Positions 11,303 to 23,114 of a DNA stretch of 64,000 nucleotides are shown one piece after another. The stretch is taken from the NCBI RefSeq assembly GCF_000787575.1, contig NW_012236528.1, positions 559,552 through 623,551 of the forward strand, written 5' to 3'. A program made the position numbers and the translations under genes. The DNA is from Acytostelium subglobosum LB1. Taxonomy: Eukaryota; Evosea; Eumycetozoa; Acytosteliales; Acytosteliaceae. How positions within the stretch are numbered: the first letter of the stretch is position 1; the number at the start of each line of letters is the position of its first letter. The notes beneath the pieces were generated by a model. The model saw only the letters and a program-made list of their open reading frames with translations. It was not told the DNA's origin and did no database searches.

Positions 11303-13880
11303 CTACTGGAAGTGTGTCCTAATATTGTACCATCCAGCACCAGTACTACCACTGACAAATGTGTTGTTATCACTCTGTCCAGTGCTACCTCCTCGACTAT
11401 GACCTGACACGCAGCAACTGTGTCCAACAGCACCAGCGCCACTACTAACACCAACAACACTGCTGCATCCAGATGCGGATAGATTGTTTGGCTCGTGAGT
11501 GTGATGGTTGATGTGATCGTAGGGTGCTGGTTGTGACCTTAGGTAGTCGTCTGGAATGCTCTTGCATGGATAGACATGTTGTTGTCCACAGTCGCAGTAG
11601 AAGTGACCGTACTTCCTCACACCAATGTCGTGGCCCGCGTGGCACTTCTTGGCGCACTCCTCGCAGATGGCGATCTCTGAGCGGCCCAGTATCTTGCGTG
11701 GCTCTGAGCATGTCTTGCACTCGTACCAGTGTTGGGGGTGGTAGTACTGGCGCGTGTAGGTCAGTGTGCATACGCTGGCCTGCAGTGCGCGCTCGACTAG
11801 GTAGGAGACGGGCTCAAGCTCGCCTGGTGCGCTATTGTTCTTGATGTTCTTTAGACGTTGGCTCATGGTCTCGCGACCTACACGTTCGATGTACTGCACA
11901 TTGCCTTCGGGTCCATTCGCCGAGAAGTTATTGATCGTCTCAAAGTCGTTAGGCATTGAGTCTTGATAGAATGCCAGTCCTGTCTCCCTATTCTTCCTTA
12001 TTATATTATTCTGGAATACCAATGCCTTGCTTCCAGAGTATATCTCTACACCTGTCTCTCCATTATTTGATATCTCATTTGACTACATTATAATAATCGA
12101 ATGAAAGAAGAGAGTGAGTTGAGTTGAACTTGTTGAGAGTGTAGTGTGTGTGGCCTGTGTTGCCGCCAGAGTGTCTTCAGAAACACATTTCCTAGTTCGT
12201 GGAAACACGGAAATACACTTCTCGCGCCAGGCACTATTTTCGCGAAACATACCTTTATCTCTACTGTTGCGTAGTCAGATACATAGATTCCTGCACATGT
12301 GTTGTCAACTATCTTGTTGTTGGTGATGATTGTGAGCGCTCGAGTGTAGACCTGCATGCCTGCATTCATGTTGCCGTAGATGAAGTTGTTGGAGATGATG
12401 CCTTGGCCCTCGCGATATATATGTATGCCAACGCGTCTGTTCTCACAAATGTGATTCTCGGTGATGATGGGATTGGCGCGGATCACCAGTCTGATGCCAT
12501 CGCCCTGGTTGTGATGTATGATGTTGTTGGAGATCTGCGGGTTGGACCGCGAGATGCGGATGCCGTCCAACTTCTGGCCGTAGATGAGGTTGTGCTCGTA
12601 CACGCCCTTGCCGTCCTCGTGGATATATATGCCGTCTTCAAAGTTGTTAAAGATTCGGTTGTTGACTACGGTGGGTGACGCGTTGCCCCAGCAGCTGATG
12701 CCATCGCTGTCGTTCTCCTCGATGATGTTCTCGCTGATGATGCCGCCGGCCTGGCTGTGGACATGGATGCCATATCCCTTGTTTCGGTATATTCTGTTCA
12801 TCTTGACGATGGGCTTGGCTGTGGCATACACGATCTCCACCGATCCATAACGGTTGCCTGTAAAGACGTTGCCGCAAATGGTGCCCTCGCCTCCAAACAC
12901 GGCGATGCCAGCCTCCTTGCAGTCGTGGATCAAGTTCTCGGTGATCCATGGCGCGGCATTCTTGCCAACCTTGACTGCGCTAAGTGTGTGATTGGTGATG
13001 TCACACTTGCTGATGGTGAAGCCGCCCTGTTCAATGTCGATCGTGAACCAATGTCCAGACTGACTGACGGCAACATTGTTAATCGATCCATACTGCGCAG
13101 AGATGACCAATGTGTTGGCCAGTGATGATTCGATCAATACATCAGTGGCAGCCCTTCCTTCACCAATTATATCCACTGGCTTATCAATCACCAAGTTCTC
13201 CTTATATACTCCAGGTGCCAATAATAATGTTTCGCGCTTTCCAAGGACCAACGAGGCCAAGGCCTCAGTAATAGTGCTATAATCGCGTCTTCTCTGGAAT
13301 GTCTGTTTAGGGCTGGATAAATCAAAGTTTGGTGGCAGTACCATCACTTGTTGTCTCTCTGATCTAAGAAGTCTTTGCCTAAAAATTGATTTATAGAGTG
13401 AGTGGGATAATTCCAAGAGCGAAGGAATAATTCCCAATACTATACTAGGACATACCATAGGAAACGATCGTTGGAAAGTCGGTAGAATGTTCGACTGACT
13501 TGGGACATTTTGAGAAGTGATCGATGATCCAGATATTGAAGTATTGATATCCAGTGTTCATCAGATATTGATAACATTAAGGAAAATAGTTTGGATGACA
13601 TGGACTTGAACTCAAATGGTACATGTTGTTCAAGATGTGTTGATGTTGATGTGGATGTTGTTGATGATGGTGATGTTATTGGTGTCTCCATCTCTGTGGC
13701 AATGTCCATTGCTTTCTTTATCACCATGCCTCCATGATGAAATGTTGATTTAGTATGTTCATGTTCATAATCCATTGAGGTCGATGTAGTTGTAGTAGTA
13801 TTCGCGCCATCTAGACGACGAGGTGAAATGACCATTGGCTGGTGTGGTGATACATCAGGTGATATTGAAATATGATCCAT
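11303..13880 (-). CDS. fbxo11: FBXO11-type F-box / beta-helix / UBR-box protein
   Basis: Exons are 13456..13880, 12253..13378 and 11303..12082; 2331 nt, 776 aa. Domains in order: Asn/Thr-rich N-terminus; F-box (about 104-142, ISILQYLDHRSLLKMSQVSRTFYRL); a long right-handed parallel beta-helix of PbH1/CASH repeats (about 165-560, repeated units such as NNRIFNNFEDGIYIHEDGKGVYEHN); and a UBR-type zinc finger (about 625-695, C..C, C..C..C, H.....Y.CDCG). This exact trio defines FBXO11, the substrate receptor of an SCF ubiquitin ligase, and the length is close to the animal protein. I start at the first ATG in frame (13880); the frame stays open about 230 bases further upstream without ATG, so an extra 5' exon is possible. 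The two introns are GTATGT...TAG. The intron at 12083-12252 contains a GGAAACACGGAAA motif. Confidence 0.93.
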
Positions 13881-14727
13881 TCTTATCGAGTTTGAGTTTG
13901 TATTTATATTGTGTGTGATTGAGTTTGAGTTTGAGTTTAAGTTGGGGTTTGTAATGTTATTTGATCTTGTGAACAATGCTCGAAATGTCACTTTCCAACA
14001 ATGATTGAAGGTACTATAGCAAGATCTACTACTTCTACTCTTCTTTCGTCTTTGATTGATTGTGGCTGTATGTTGATCAATTCTCTAAGTTGTCGTTCAA
14101 TTGTAATATATTTTTATATATCTTAATGTAATAATCAATCGATCAATCAATCAAAGATAGGTAGTAATGGGAGGATAGTAATAATAATAATAAGTATTGT
14201 TGACAATGACTGTGATGGATAGGGACCAAGTTTGATTGATCCCCTCCTCCTTCTTTTGCCTCTAACCCCCACACATACTCATTCAAAAGAAGACGAGTGA
14301 CGGCAAATAGGGTCCTAATTCATAGATTGATGGATAGATAGATATTTAGACTCCATAGGGTACCACACACACATACATCATGATTGATTGAAATCAAACG
14401 AACATTCGTTTCGTTATGCGATTGCGATAACAAACCACTGTGTGGCAGTTAGGCTGTCCTTAATCAGTCCAACGAAGAAGGTGGCACAAAGGTGGGAGGA
14501 CCCAAATTGCCTCACCCACTGGTGTGAAAAAACCATCAAAACACCCAATTCCATCTATTTTGATCCTTTTTGCAAAGACCAGACAATGGCACAAGTCCCT
14601 ATCTGTGACACAAATGATTAGTTTGTTGGGCTACAAATGTGCGACTTTCGCAACTTGCTCGCACGTATCCATTCATTGTTCTATTTGTACCAACTAACTG
14701 CCTGGCCTCCATCCAGGTCGCAGGATG
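13881..14727. other. Intergenic, upstream of the FBXO11-type gene
   Basis: No gene seen. The part next to 13880 is open in the FBXO11 frame and may be 5' UTR or an upstream exon. Further out are (AAT)n at about 14178-14193, a short inverted repeat AAACGAA-CA-TTCGTTT at 14396-14411, and a repeat-free stretch at 14420-14620 with no convincing coding frame. Confidence 0.55.
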
Positions 14728-16587
14728 TTAGTTAATCTCTGATGAGTGGTCGAGGTCCAGTTGGCCATCACCCATATCGTTGTCATCATCATCAACATTG
14801 TCGTCCACATCTACCTCTTCTTCCTCCTCCACTTCGTCATCAACTTCTACTTCCTCTTCCTCTTCCTCTCCATCTCCATCTACATCGCCATCGCCTTCAT
14901 CGCCGTCGTCGTCGTTGTTGTGATTGTATTCATAGTCCAGGTCAAAGTCATCTTCTGATTGTGAGCTATCTTGGTCTTCTTGATCTTTCAGCTTGACCAG
15001 ACGGCCATAGACCTCGAAGCAGCATACGCACAGCTCGTAGCCATCTCGTTGGTTCAGTCCAGTCATCTGTATGCGTAGGTATCGGTATGAGTGTGTCGAG
15101 TCCACTGGCCACGCTCCCACAGCAAAGCCCTCCTTCAGTGTGAGGTCGTCAACATGGTCGCGCAACACATCCCATTGGCATCCATCCAGTGAGCCTTGCA
15201 GCTGCCATCGCTTGGGTGCTGCGTATATAGAGCCCTGACTGTCGCCAGCGTATCGCATTGAGTAGTAGGTGGGACAGATGACGAAGCGCTCGGTCAAGTC
15301 GACGGTAAAGTGGGAGTTCTCCAGCTTGTCAGTGTACATGTTGGTAGGCAGCCGACTGACGAATGGGTGTGGGTAGCCAATGCTCATCGCCGAACTTGAC
15401 ACGGTCACAATGTTTCTTGCCACCGGCGACTCGTACTCGGTCGTATCTTCACAAGTGCCAAAGTAGTAGAACAGGCCCTTCTCGTCGCCAGGCGAGCCGA
15501 AGCGGAAGTCCTGCACGCCCTGTCGAAGTGTGCCCGAGCTCTCATCACGTCCCACCGCGTCCTTTGACGCCAGGCCTCTATATACATCGAACATGATCTC
15601 CTTGTCCACTAAGCCTGACGCCTCGATGTGGTTGCTGAGCTGGTGTGTTGTCATGTTGGCAAAGCGCACGCACTCCAGTGGTCGTTTCAGCTTGCGTCGC
15701 AAAAAGTCCTGCTCGAACGCGTCCACTGCGTCGCTGGGCGTTGTCGCCTGGTCTGCGATCTCCTGTAGCACTGCAAACTGCTTACGAGCCCATCGCACCA
15801 GTGAGTCAAATATCTCCACCTCGGGGACACGAAGATTGTCCTGTTTCAGTATAGTGATGACCGACTCCTCTGTCAGCAGATGCCAGTTGGGTGAGGACAA
15901 CAGAGTGTCCATTGAATGTTGTGTGATGTACTCGATGCACATTGTTCGTATCTTTGCCAGGCCATATTGTTCAGCGGCGAACAGCACCTTGCAGATATCC
16001 ATGTCCTTGTCGCCCTCCATGCATACTCGTAGTGAATACCATCCACAGTACTCTAGCAATTCTTCCAAGCTATAATAATCCGCAACTGACATTATATCGA
16101 GAACAGTACATGAGGTCAGCTCGATGAGTCCAGAGTACAAGTATTTGAGCATGGCGCGCACAGCAGTCGCCGGGAAACGAATTCGCAACACTGATGACGA
16201 TGCCTCCACCATTGAGCTTGACAACATCCTCTTGATAACAGGTGACCGAGCACATAATATAAACTTGTGAGCATAATATATTGTATCGCTATCCAAATAG
16301 CAACAGACTCCAGATGTGCTGCGATATTGTTTCCACCTCGCCGACCTGATGGATGGGGAGTTGTCCACTGTTGTGGTGTCTGATATTGGTTGGCTATCCA
16401 CTACATTGCCCTGTGAGTCTAGACCAATGACTTGACCTGCGACCTGTGGTGAGGGAGTTTGTCCAGATGGATATCCAATGGCCTGTACCATAATATCCGA
16501 CATTTCCGAATTATTAAAGTAATAAGAGAAGTCTGTTATCATCCTCCTACTCAGTCGACCATTATTATTTCCTGTCTCCAATGACAT
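14728..16587 (-). CDS. BTB-BACK protein with discoidin-like domain and acidic tail
   Basis: Single exon of 1860 nt, 619 aa, starting at ATG (MSLETGNNNG). A BTB/POZ fold is split by a Pro/Ser/Gln-rich insert: MSDIMVQAIGYPSG at about 29, then IYYAHKFILCARSPVIKRML and VRAMLKYLYSGLIEL up to about 165. A BACK domain follows (about 175-310). A galactose-binding, F5/8 type C-like beta sandwich (about 365-530) ends with the YRYLRIQMTGLNQRDGYELCVCCFEVYG pattern seen in BTBD9 and HECTD1-like proteins. The last 80 residues are nearly all Asp/Glu. BTB-BACK proteins are usually Cullin-3 adaptors, so this is a probable substrate receptor; that role is inferred. It lies head to tail with the FBXO11-type gene, both minus. 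Confidence 0.88.
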   Translation of the reverse strand: MSLETGNNNGRLSRRMITDFSYYFNNSEMSDIMVQAIGYPSGQTPSPQVAGQVIGLDSQGNVVDSQPISDTTTVDNSPSIRSARWKQYRSTSGVCCYLDSDTIYYAHKFILCARSPVIKRMLSSSMVEASSSVLRIRFPATAVRAMLKYLYSGLIELTSCTVLDIMSVADYYSLEELLEYCGWYSLRVCMEGDKDMDICKVLFAAEQYGLAKIRTMCIEYITQHSMDTLLSSPNWHLLTEESVITILKQDNLRVPEVEIFDSLVRWARKQFAVLQEIADQATTPSDAVDAFEQDFLRRKLKRPLECVRFANMTTHQLSNHIEASGLVDKEIMFDVYRGLASKDAVGRDESSGTLRQGVQDFRFGSPGDEKGLFYYFGTCEDTTEYESPVARNIVTVSSSAMSIGYPHPFVSRLPTNMYTDKLENSHFTVDLTERFVICPTYYSMRYAGDSQGSIYAAPKRWQLQGSLDGCQWDVLRDHVDDLTLKEGFAVGAWPVDSTHSYRYLRIQMTGLNQRDGYELCVCCFEVYGRLVKLKDQEDQDSSQSEDDFDLDYEYNHNNDDDGDEGDGDVDGDGEEEEEEVEVDDEVEEEEEVDVDDNVDDDDNDMGDGQLDLDHSSEIN

Positions 16588-16724
16588 GTTGTTGTTATAT
16601 ATTGTTATAATATTATTATTATTATTATTAATTGTTTGTTTGTTTGATTGAATGATTGATTGATTAATTATTGGGATAGATATGACGATGATGATGATGT
16701 TGTTGTTGATGATGATGTTCCCAA

Positions 16725-16761
<37 letters not shown>

Positions 16762-17647
16762 TCGTTATTTGTTGTTCTACTTGATTGTGTATAGCTAATA
16801 GATTGGCTACTGTGAGTGTAATTGAGCAACATTACACTTCTCTTTAGAGATTGAATAATAATGATAATGAATGATGTCTCTATCTGTTCATGAACAAACA
16901 GAACAGACTGTAGAGTAACCAACCAAACGCCTGGCGCGCCAACAACAACAACAACTACAGAGTAAAGGTAGTGTAGCCACTCACACACAACGAGCTCGTT
17001 GACATATTGACACATTGTGATTGATAGAGACGACGAATTGTCAACAAAGTCAAGCATGTCAAGTCGTCGCGACCCTCTTGTGTATGTGTTGTGTGTGAGT
17101 GAACATTTGTGTTTCCAGTCCAACTGGAAACACCGTCACCCCCCTATCACTCGGAGTGATCGTGATGAGTGTGAGTGAGTGAGTGAGTGAGTGTGTGGTA
17201 AGGAGAGAGGGAGGACATGAGGTGTGTGTATCGTTGCTGTCGTCAGGGTGATGGTGATGTTATTGCGTAGGTCGGTCGGTTATTGATTGATTGATTGTTT
17301 GATTGACATCTCTGGTGTTGTGGTGTATGGGGATGGCAGCCATCAATCAATCAATCAATCATCAAACAAAGAATAGTTGTCAACAAGGTACACCACTGCA
17401 CTACTAACATTGTTATCATCATCATCATCATCATGGTTGGTTGTTCTCTTAAAGGAATGACATTGATCAGTACCACTCTCTTGACTACGACGGCGAGATC
17501 GAGATTGAGTTACCGTTGTTGGGCCGGGGGCAGTCTCTTGGAGATCTACTACGACATTGTTGTATATTGTTCCGTTGGATTGATTGATTGAAGGATGGAA
17601 GGATGGAAGTATGGTCGCTTTATTATCGAGCATGTTGTTGAATTGAG
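16588..17647. other. Intergenic with many microsatellites
   Basis: No gene supported. Contents: (TTA)n at about 16608-16630, (CT)n at about 16729-16757, (GTGA)n at about 17168-17190, (GATT)n at about 17283-17304, (AATC)n at about 17342-17358 and (ATC)n at about 17415-17433. A perfect hairpin lies at 17109-17133. An open frame at 17355-17633 (minus) is probably 3' UTR of the PWWP gene. Confidence 0.6.
17109..17133. repeat. Perfect 10-bp inverted repeat
   Basis: Arms GTGTTTCCAG (17109-17118) and CTGGAAACAC (17124-17133) are exact reverse complements with the 5-nt loop TCCAA. It sits in the upstream region of the BTB gene. The arms carry the same GGAAACAC core seen in two introns of this window. 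Confidence 0.85.
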
Positions 17648-20567
17648 CTATCTATCACCAGCACCACCACTGCTATTGTTGTTGCTGTTTGTTGTTGTTG
17701 GCACCTGTACATTGCTGCTGCTGCTGCCACCTTTATCCCATTTGCTCTCCTTCACTGGCTTGTCGGTCAATGAGTATGTAATATCACCTGTTGCCACTGG
17801 ATTGATATGTGGAGGTACGCCTTGGGTGGTGGCATAGGCTGGTGGAGGCGGTCGGCCTCTCTCTCCTCCACCGCCTCTATATCGCTCTCTGGGAGGGTAG
17901 TCTGGCATGCCTCGTCCTCCCCTCTCGCGACCCGGCTCCATCTCCCATTCGCGTCGCCACTCCCTGTCTCGTCTGTCGTACTCTCTTTCTCTTTCTCTTT
18001 CCCATTGTCTGCGTTCCAAGTCCCATTCGTCGCGCTCCCAGCCAGGAAGAGGAGGAGGCGCAACGCCATACGGAGGTGGGGGTGGCGGGCGGCCGTACGG
18101 GTCTCCTCGAGGAGACAGGTTGTCATAGTATGGTCCAGGTCGTTTGTATCCTTCTACGTACGGGTCCCTGACTCTGTCGATGTATTCACCTCCACCGCCT
18201 GGCATTGGCAAAGGTGGGGGGTAGCCGTCACGCGGGTCACGAGGACCGCGTAGCGGGGCGCCAGGGGGCGGGATGGGGGGATGTCCATAGTCGCGCTCCC
18301 TTCCAAATGATGCGCGATACCTCCTCTCCTCTTCGAGGAAGTCCTGTTTGGCGTGCAGAGGCGACACCCTTCCCTCGCTGAGATGGTGCGCCAGTGGAGG
18401 ATGTGCGTACAGTGGATCGCCAGGCTTGATTGGATAAGGTGGCAGTGATCCATTGGATAGTTTCAGATAGTCGTCGACGCCTGGCTTGCCAACAGAACCA
18501 GCAGCACCGCCATAGGCGCGATAGTGGTCGTCCAACATCTGTGTGCTCGCAGCCGAGTATGCACTTGGCTTGTACGGTGCTTCGAAGCTCGAGTACTCAT
18601 TGAGATGATGATGATGAGGTGGTAACTGCTGCTGAGTGATTGGCGATGGTAGTGGTGCCTGTGAGGGAGGCACGACAGGTGCGGAAGTGGACGCCGACTT
18701 GTCGATCGGGTCGACGGACCATGGCGAGTGTGTAGTCTGTGTGTTCTTGGATATGATGATGTTTCTGGGTGGCTCCTTGTAGTATGGCGTTGTTTCTTCG
18801 ATTGTGAATGAGCTGGATGTCGGTGCGGTTGCTGTCGACCGATTGATTATCGTTGTGGTTGTGGTCGTCGTCGTCATGGACTTGGATGAGAGTGAGGGAG
18901 GAGGTGGCGATGATGTGGCCAAAGGCTGGAGTGGTGGTGATCGGATGTTGATATTGTTTCCACTGCTGCTCAGTCTATTGGCTGTCTTGGCAGACGTGGG
19001 CGCAGAGGATGTCGATGATGTGAGTGATGGCGCTGCCGAGGATGATGAAGATGTCGATGATGTCGATGAGGACAACACAGACGATGACTTGAGTTTCCTC
19101 TTCACATTTGCATCATCCGCGGCAGCAGCAGCAGCGGAAGGAGAAGAGTCCTTCATCTTCTTCAGCCTCTTGTGGTGGCTCTTTTTGACATCCTGATCCC
19201 GACCACGCTTTGGACTTGGCAAGTCGTCCGATCCAAAGCTGCTGCCACTGCTGCTGCGGTCGCTGTCTTCATCGCTGCTGTCGCTACTTTCACTGCTGCT
19301 CTCCTTTTTGCGCATTTGAGCCTTGCGTTTTGCCTCTTGCCTCTTCTTCTTCTTCTCTGCCAGTGATGCCTTCCTCTCTGACAGGGTCTTGACCCTGTGT
19401 CCACTATTATTGTTTGATGATGATGTTGATGACGATGACGTCGTCTTCTTGATGACCACAGGAGAAGGTGTTGTTGTCGACATTGATGGTTTGCTCGCAG
19501 TAGGTTTCTTCTTGATTGATGATGGCGTCGATGATGATGAGGAGGTTGAGGAAGTCGAGGTAGTTGAAGCTCTAGATGTTGGTTGTTTGTCCGACGCCTT
19601 CTTCTTTGCCCTGTCCCTCTCCCTCTCCTTCTCTTTCTCCTTTTCGCGCTCACGTTCACGTTCACGTTCTCTCTCCCTCTCCTTCTCCCTCTCCCTTTCC
19701 TTAACCTTCTTCTCTTTCTCCTTGACTGACCTCAGTTCCTCTTCAATGTCGCTGACCTGCTCGTAATCATCGCCACTGTTGTACTCGGATCCAGAGTCGT
19801 CAGATCGTTCATCCTCATCGGATGATGATGAATCCTCATAGTCAGCCTGCTCTCCATTCTTGATATACCTCAGAGCAGACTTGTATGCTCGTTGCCATGA
19901 TTTCTGTGTTGGTTTCTTCTTCAACGTCGTCTTCTTGAAGTCAAACACGCAGTCAGGTGATAGCCAAGCACTATAATAGTATGCTGTTAGTCATATGTGT
20001 GCCATAACCAACATCCTCAACATTGACTTACTAGTCATCACTCGAGAAGAAGTGTAGTAGGACTACTGTTTGATTCTTTGGCTGTGCCTTCTTGACCTCA
20101 CTTGATATTGAATGTGCTGGATTGTGTATCTATTGTGTACCATTCCATGTCAGTGTCAGACAATGAATGGAGAATGAATGAATAGGATGATGCTTACTCT
20201 TGCAGGCCATAGTGGATAACCTGGCATTCGACCATAGACACTCTGTCCATACTTGAAGTTTAGACCTGGTATCATGTCCTTGCTGTCCTTGTTGTCATTC
20301 TTTGTATCACTTTTCTCCTCCTTCTTTGCCTTTATCGGTGTCTTTATGTTGTTGCTACTTCCATTCATTCCCTGAGTCGATGGTTCGGTCTTTGTAGTAG
20401 CAACAGATGGTGATGATGACGATGATGTATTGGTGCCTGAACCCTTCCTGCTATCCCAATCCTCTGTTATTATAATGATTGATTGTTAGTATTTGTTATA
20501 TGATTGATGGATCGAGACCCAAACAACACATACCTGTCTTTGACTTCTTCTTCAACATGCTCATCAT
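17648..20567 (-). CDS. PWWP-domain chromatin protein with Arg/Glu- and Pro-rich regions
   Basis: Exons are 20534..20567, 20198..20463, 20032..20129 and 17648..19970; total 2721 nt, 906 aa, phases consistent. A PWWP domain (about 84-150) is spread over exons 2-4: KYGQSVYGRMPGYPLWPAR, then VVLLHFFSSDDYAWLSPDCVFDF. PWWP domains read methylated lysine on histones and bind DNA, so nuclear localisation is likely. It is followed by an acidic Ser/Asp segment, a long charged Lys/Glu/Arg single-helix-like run (about 200-260), Ser/Lys-rich linkers, and a C-terminal half rich in Pro/Arg/Gly/Asp/Tyr with RERE-type repeats, reminiscent of RNA-processing cofactors. I cannot assign a specific ortholog; HDGF/PSIP1-like proteins are the closest idea. 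It shares a 736-bp divergent promoter with the acetyl-CoA transporter gene. Confidence 0.87.
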
Positions 20568-21303
20568 GATGATATAATATATAATGCTAAACAAACTAAT
20601 AAGTGACTACAACTACAACAACAACTACAACAACAACAACAACTTAATCAGTAGTAGTAGTGATGATGATGTTGGGAATGTTGTTTGTTGTCGAGTTGAT
20701 GATTGATAACCATTCAACAATCAATCAATCCACCTAATTCCTCTCTATTCTCTAATTCTCTATTCACTTTGATTAGTATTATATTGTTATGATATATATT
20801 TTATCTGTATCACTATCTTTATCTCTATATGTATCTGTATCTGTATCTGTATGAAACAAACAATAACAACTTGATGTTGAATGATGCAATGACCTCCATT
20901 CATGACCTTCTGAAGGAAGGGGCACTGCTGCAACCTTTGCAAATTAATTAGTGATGTGGGGGTTCCCGCCCAATCACTTCATGTGGTCAGATTGAACTTA
21001 CCAGATGTGCCCAAATTAGGCCAGTCATATGATGACAATCATCGTCAACATCAAAGAATGAATGATCTACAAATAATAGATATCAATGTATACATATAAT
21101 TATATACTCAAAAGATTAATAAAGTCAAATACCTAAGTCAACATTGAAATTTCATCGAGTATTCAAAGGTGACACTCATCCCCCATTTTGGTGATCGTCA
21201 CTCGACTTGTTGAGTCATTTATTCAGAGACAATGTTGGCATTACTTTATTATTAGTTGTACAAATAGATATATATAATATATATATTAGGTACAAGTAAT
21301 ATA
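20568..21303. other. Divergent promoter region (PWWP / SLC33A1)
   Basis: No gene seen. A (CAA)n-like tract lies at about 20612-20642 and a TATCTG hexamer repeat at about 20820-20850. The last 70 bases before 21304 are A+T-rich with TATATA runs. Bases 20890-21020 are repeat-free without coding character. Confidence 0.6.
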
Positions 21304-23114
21304 ATGTTCATTACATTAATGCGTTACTTTAGACAAAAGTTTGGTAATGATGCGCCCAACATCCTTTGGCTCATTGGTCTATGTATGTTTGATTGATTGA
21401 TTGAAGGAATGATTAAACACTAACTATATCTTATAGACTTGATACAGGGAATACCACTTGGACTCACATTTGGTACAGTCCCATTCTTCTTGCACAAGTC
21501 AGCGACGTACACACAGATTGGCATATTCTCATTCGCTACACTACCTTATAGTTTCAAGATACTTTGGTCACCATTAATTGATAGTATATACAATAAGCGA
21601 TTCGGTCGTCGCAAGTCATGGATAGTGCCCACACAACTGGTCATCGGCACAATATATCTCGTCATTGCCTCACATATTGAACAGTTGATCGAGGATTCTA
21701 CAACGCACATCTGGACACTGACCATTGTGTTCTTGGTCACAATCATATTGGTTGCCACACAGGACATTGCTGTGGACGGATGGGCACTCACCATCTTGTC
21801 CAAGAAGCACCTTCACCATGGCTCAACGTGTCAGACCATCGGCCTGACCACTGGCTACTTCATTTCCTACACGATCTTCATGATACTCAACTCGTCAAAT
21901 CTTGCCAATCACTTCCGCGCGATCCCCACAGAGGAGGGCCTCGTCTCACTATCCGGTTACATCTTCTTCTGGGGTGTAATCTACATTGTTGTCAGCATCT
22001 ACTTGGCATTGTACAAACCTGAGAATCCACCTGCAATAGACGAGTCTGAGACACAGGCACAGGAGGAGGTGGATGACGCATCGATCAGCCATCAATCAAA
22101 GGATAGTGATGGAGATGAAGAGGAGTCGATCGAAGACATATCATCACAATTGGAACCATTGCAAATTTATAAGATGTTGTATCGTATTGTATCGTTGCCG
22201 CATATCCAGACACTTTGCATAATGTTCATTGCTAGCAAGATTGTGTTTCAATCGAATGAGACAATGTCACTGCGACTTATGGAGAAGGGCATGGCCAAAG
22301 AAGACCTTGCCACCTTCTCACTCATTGGATTCCCCTTCACCATTCTATTCTCAGTGCTTGCTGGCAAGTTGGTCAAAGACAAGCCACTATCTTTGGTATG
22401 TCATCATTGTCTGATTGTCGGTTGGATTGGCATGTGACCCTAACACTTCAATCACACTACATTATAGTGGACAAATGCATATTTATTAGGTATTCTATGT
22501 ATGTTCTGTAATATGATGACTGTAATATACTTCCAGAGAGGCTGGATGTACTACATTGTGCTTCTACTCTTCTCCCTCCTAACATCATTTGTCCACACAA
22601 TGATGAGTGTCTCTCAAGTAAGTCCATTCAATCACTCAATCACATGACCACTCAATTACTCGATGGAACCATTCCAATCACTCAATCAATCATAACACCG
22701 ATCACTCTCAATCTACTCCATCACAACATTCAGGGATCATTCTTTTTGAAGATAAGTGACAAGGCAATTGGTGGAACATATCTCACATTCTTGAATACTA
22801 TTGCCAACTTTGCAGGTACATGGCCAAAGTTCCCAGTGCTCTATATCATTGACAAGTTATCAAAGAATGTCTGTCGCGTTGGTAGCACTGGCGAGGAATT
22901 TGTACACAACAGTCTGACAGAGGTGATCGTAAAGCAATGTGAAACGCTTGGTGGCGTAATGGAAAACATCAGCGACGGTTACTTCATTGTCACCGTTATA
23001 TTCATTGGTTATGGATTGTTCATGTATCGCATGCTAAAGTCCAAGTTTGTGCCGATCCAGTATATCAAGCCAATGCCAATCGTCACGTCGCCCAAAGTGA
23101 TGCATCATAAATAG
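21304..23114 (+). CDS. slc33a1: SLC33A1-type acetyl-CoA transporter (AT-1)
   Basis: Exons are 21304..21382, 21437..22395, 22468..22617 and 22734..23114; 1569 nt, 522 aa. About eleven to twelve hydrophobic segments are visible. The family signature QDIAVDGWALTIL (about residue 136) and the opening YLIQGIPLGLTFGTVPF identify the Acatn/AT-1 family, an ER/Golgi membrane transporter that imports acetyl-CoA for lumenal acetylation. Human AT-1 is 549 aa. A cytosolic Glu/Asp/Ser-rich loop (about 225-260) is inserted between the halves. The first intron has a clear CTAAC branch-like site. The last 10 bases of the CDS overlap the end of the opposite-strand FNIP gene. Identification is strong. Confidence 0.94.

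Noticed and set aside
16729-16757. Tandem (CT)n and other short arrays as possible CRISPR or satellite
   Set aside because: Simple microsatellites without unique spacers, in a eukaryotic setting.
17355-17633. 92-aa minus-strand ATG frame (MLDNKATIL...)
   Set aside because: It lies directly after the PWWP stop and is partly made of the (ATC)n repeat, so it is best explained as 3' UTR; an alternative last exon cannot be wholly excluded.
18804-19766. Plus-strand frames rich in Val/Asp or Ser/Arg/Leu
   Set aside because: Antisense shadows of the Ser/Lys/Arg/Glu-rich PWWP gene.
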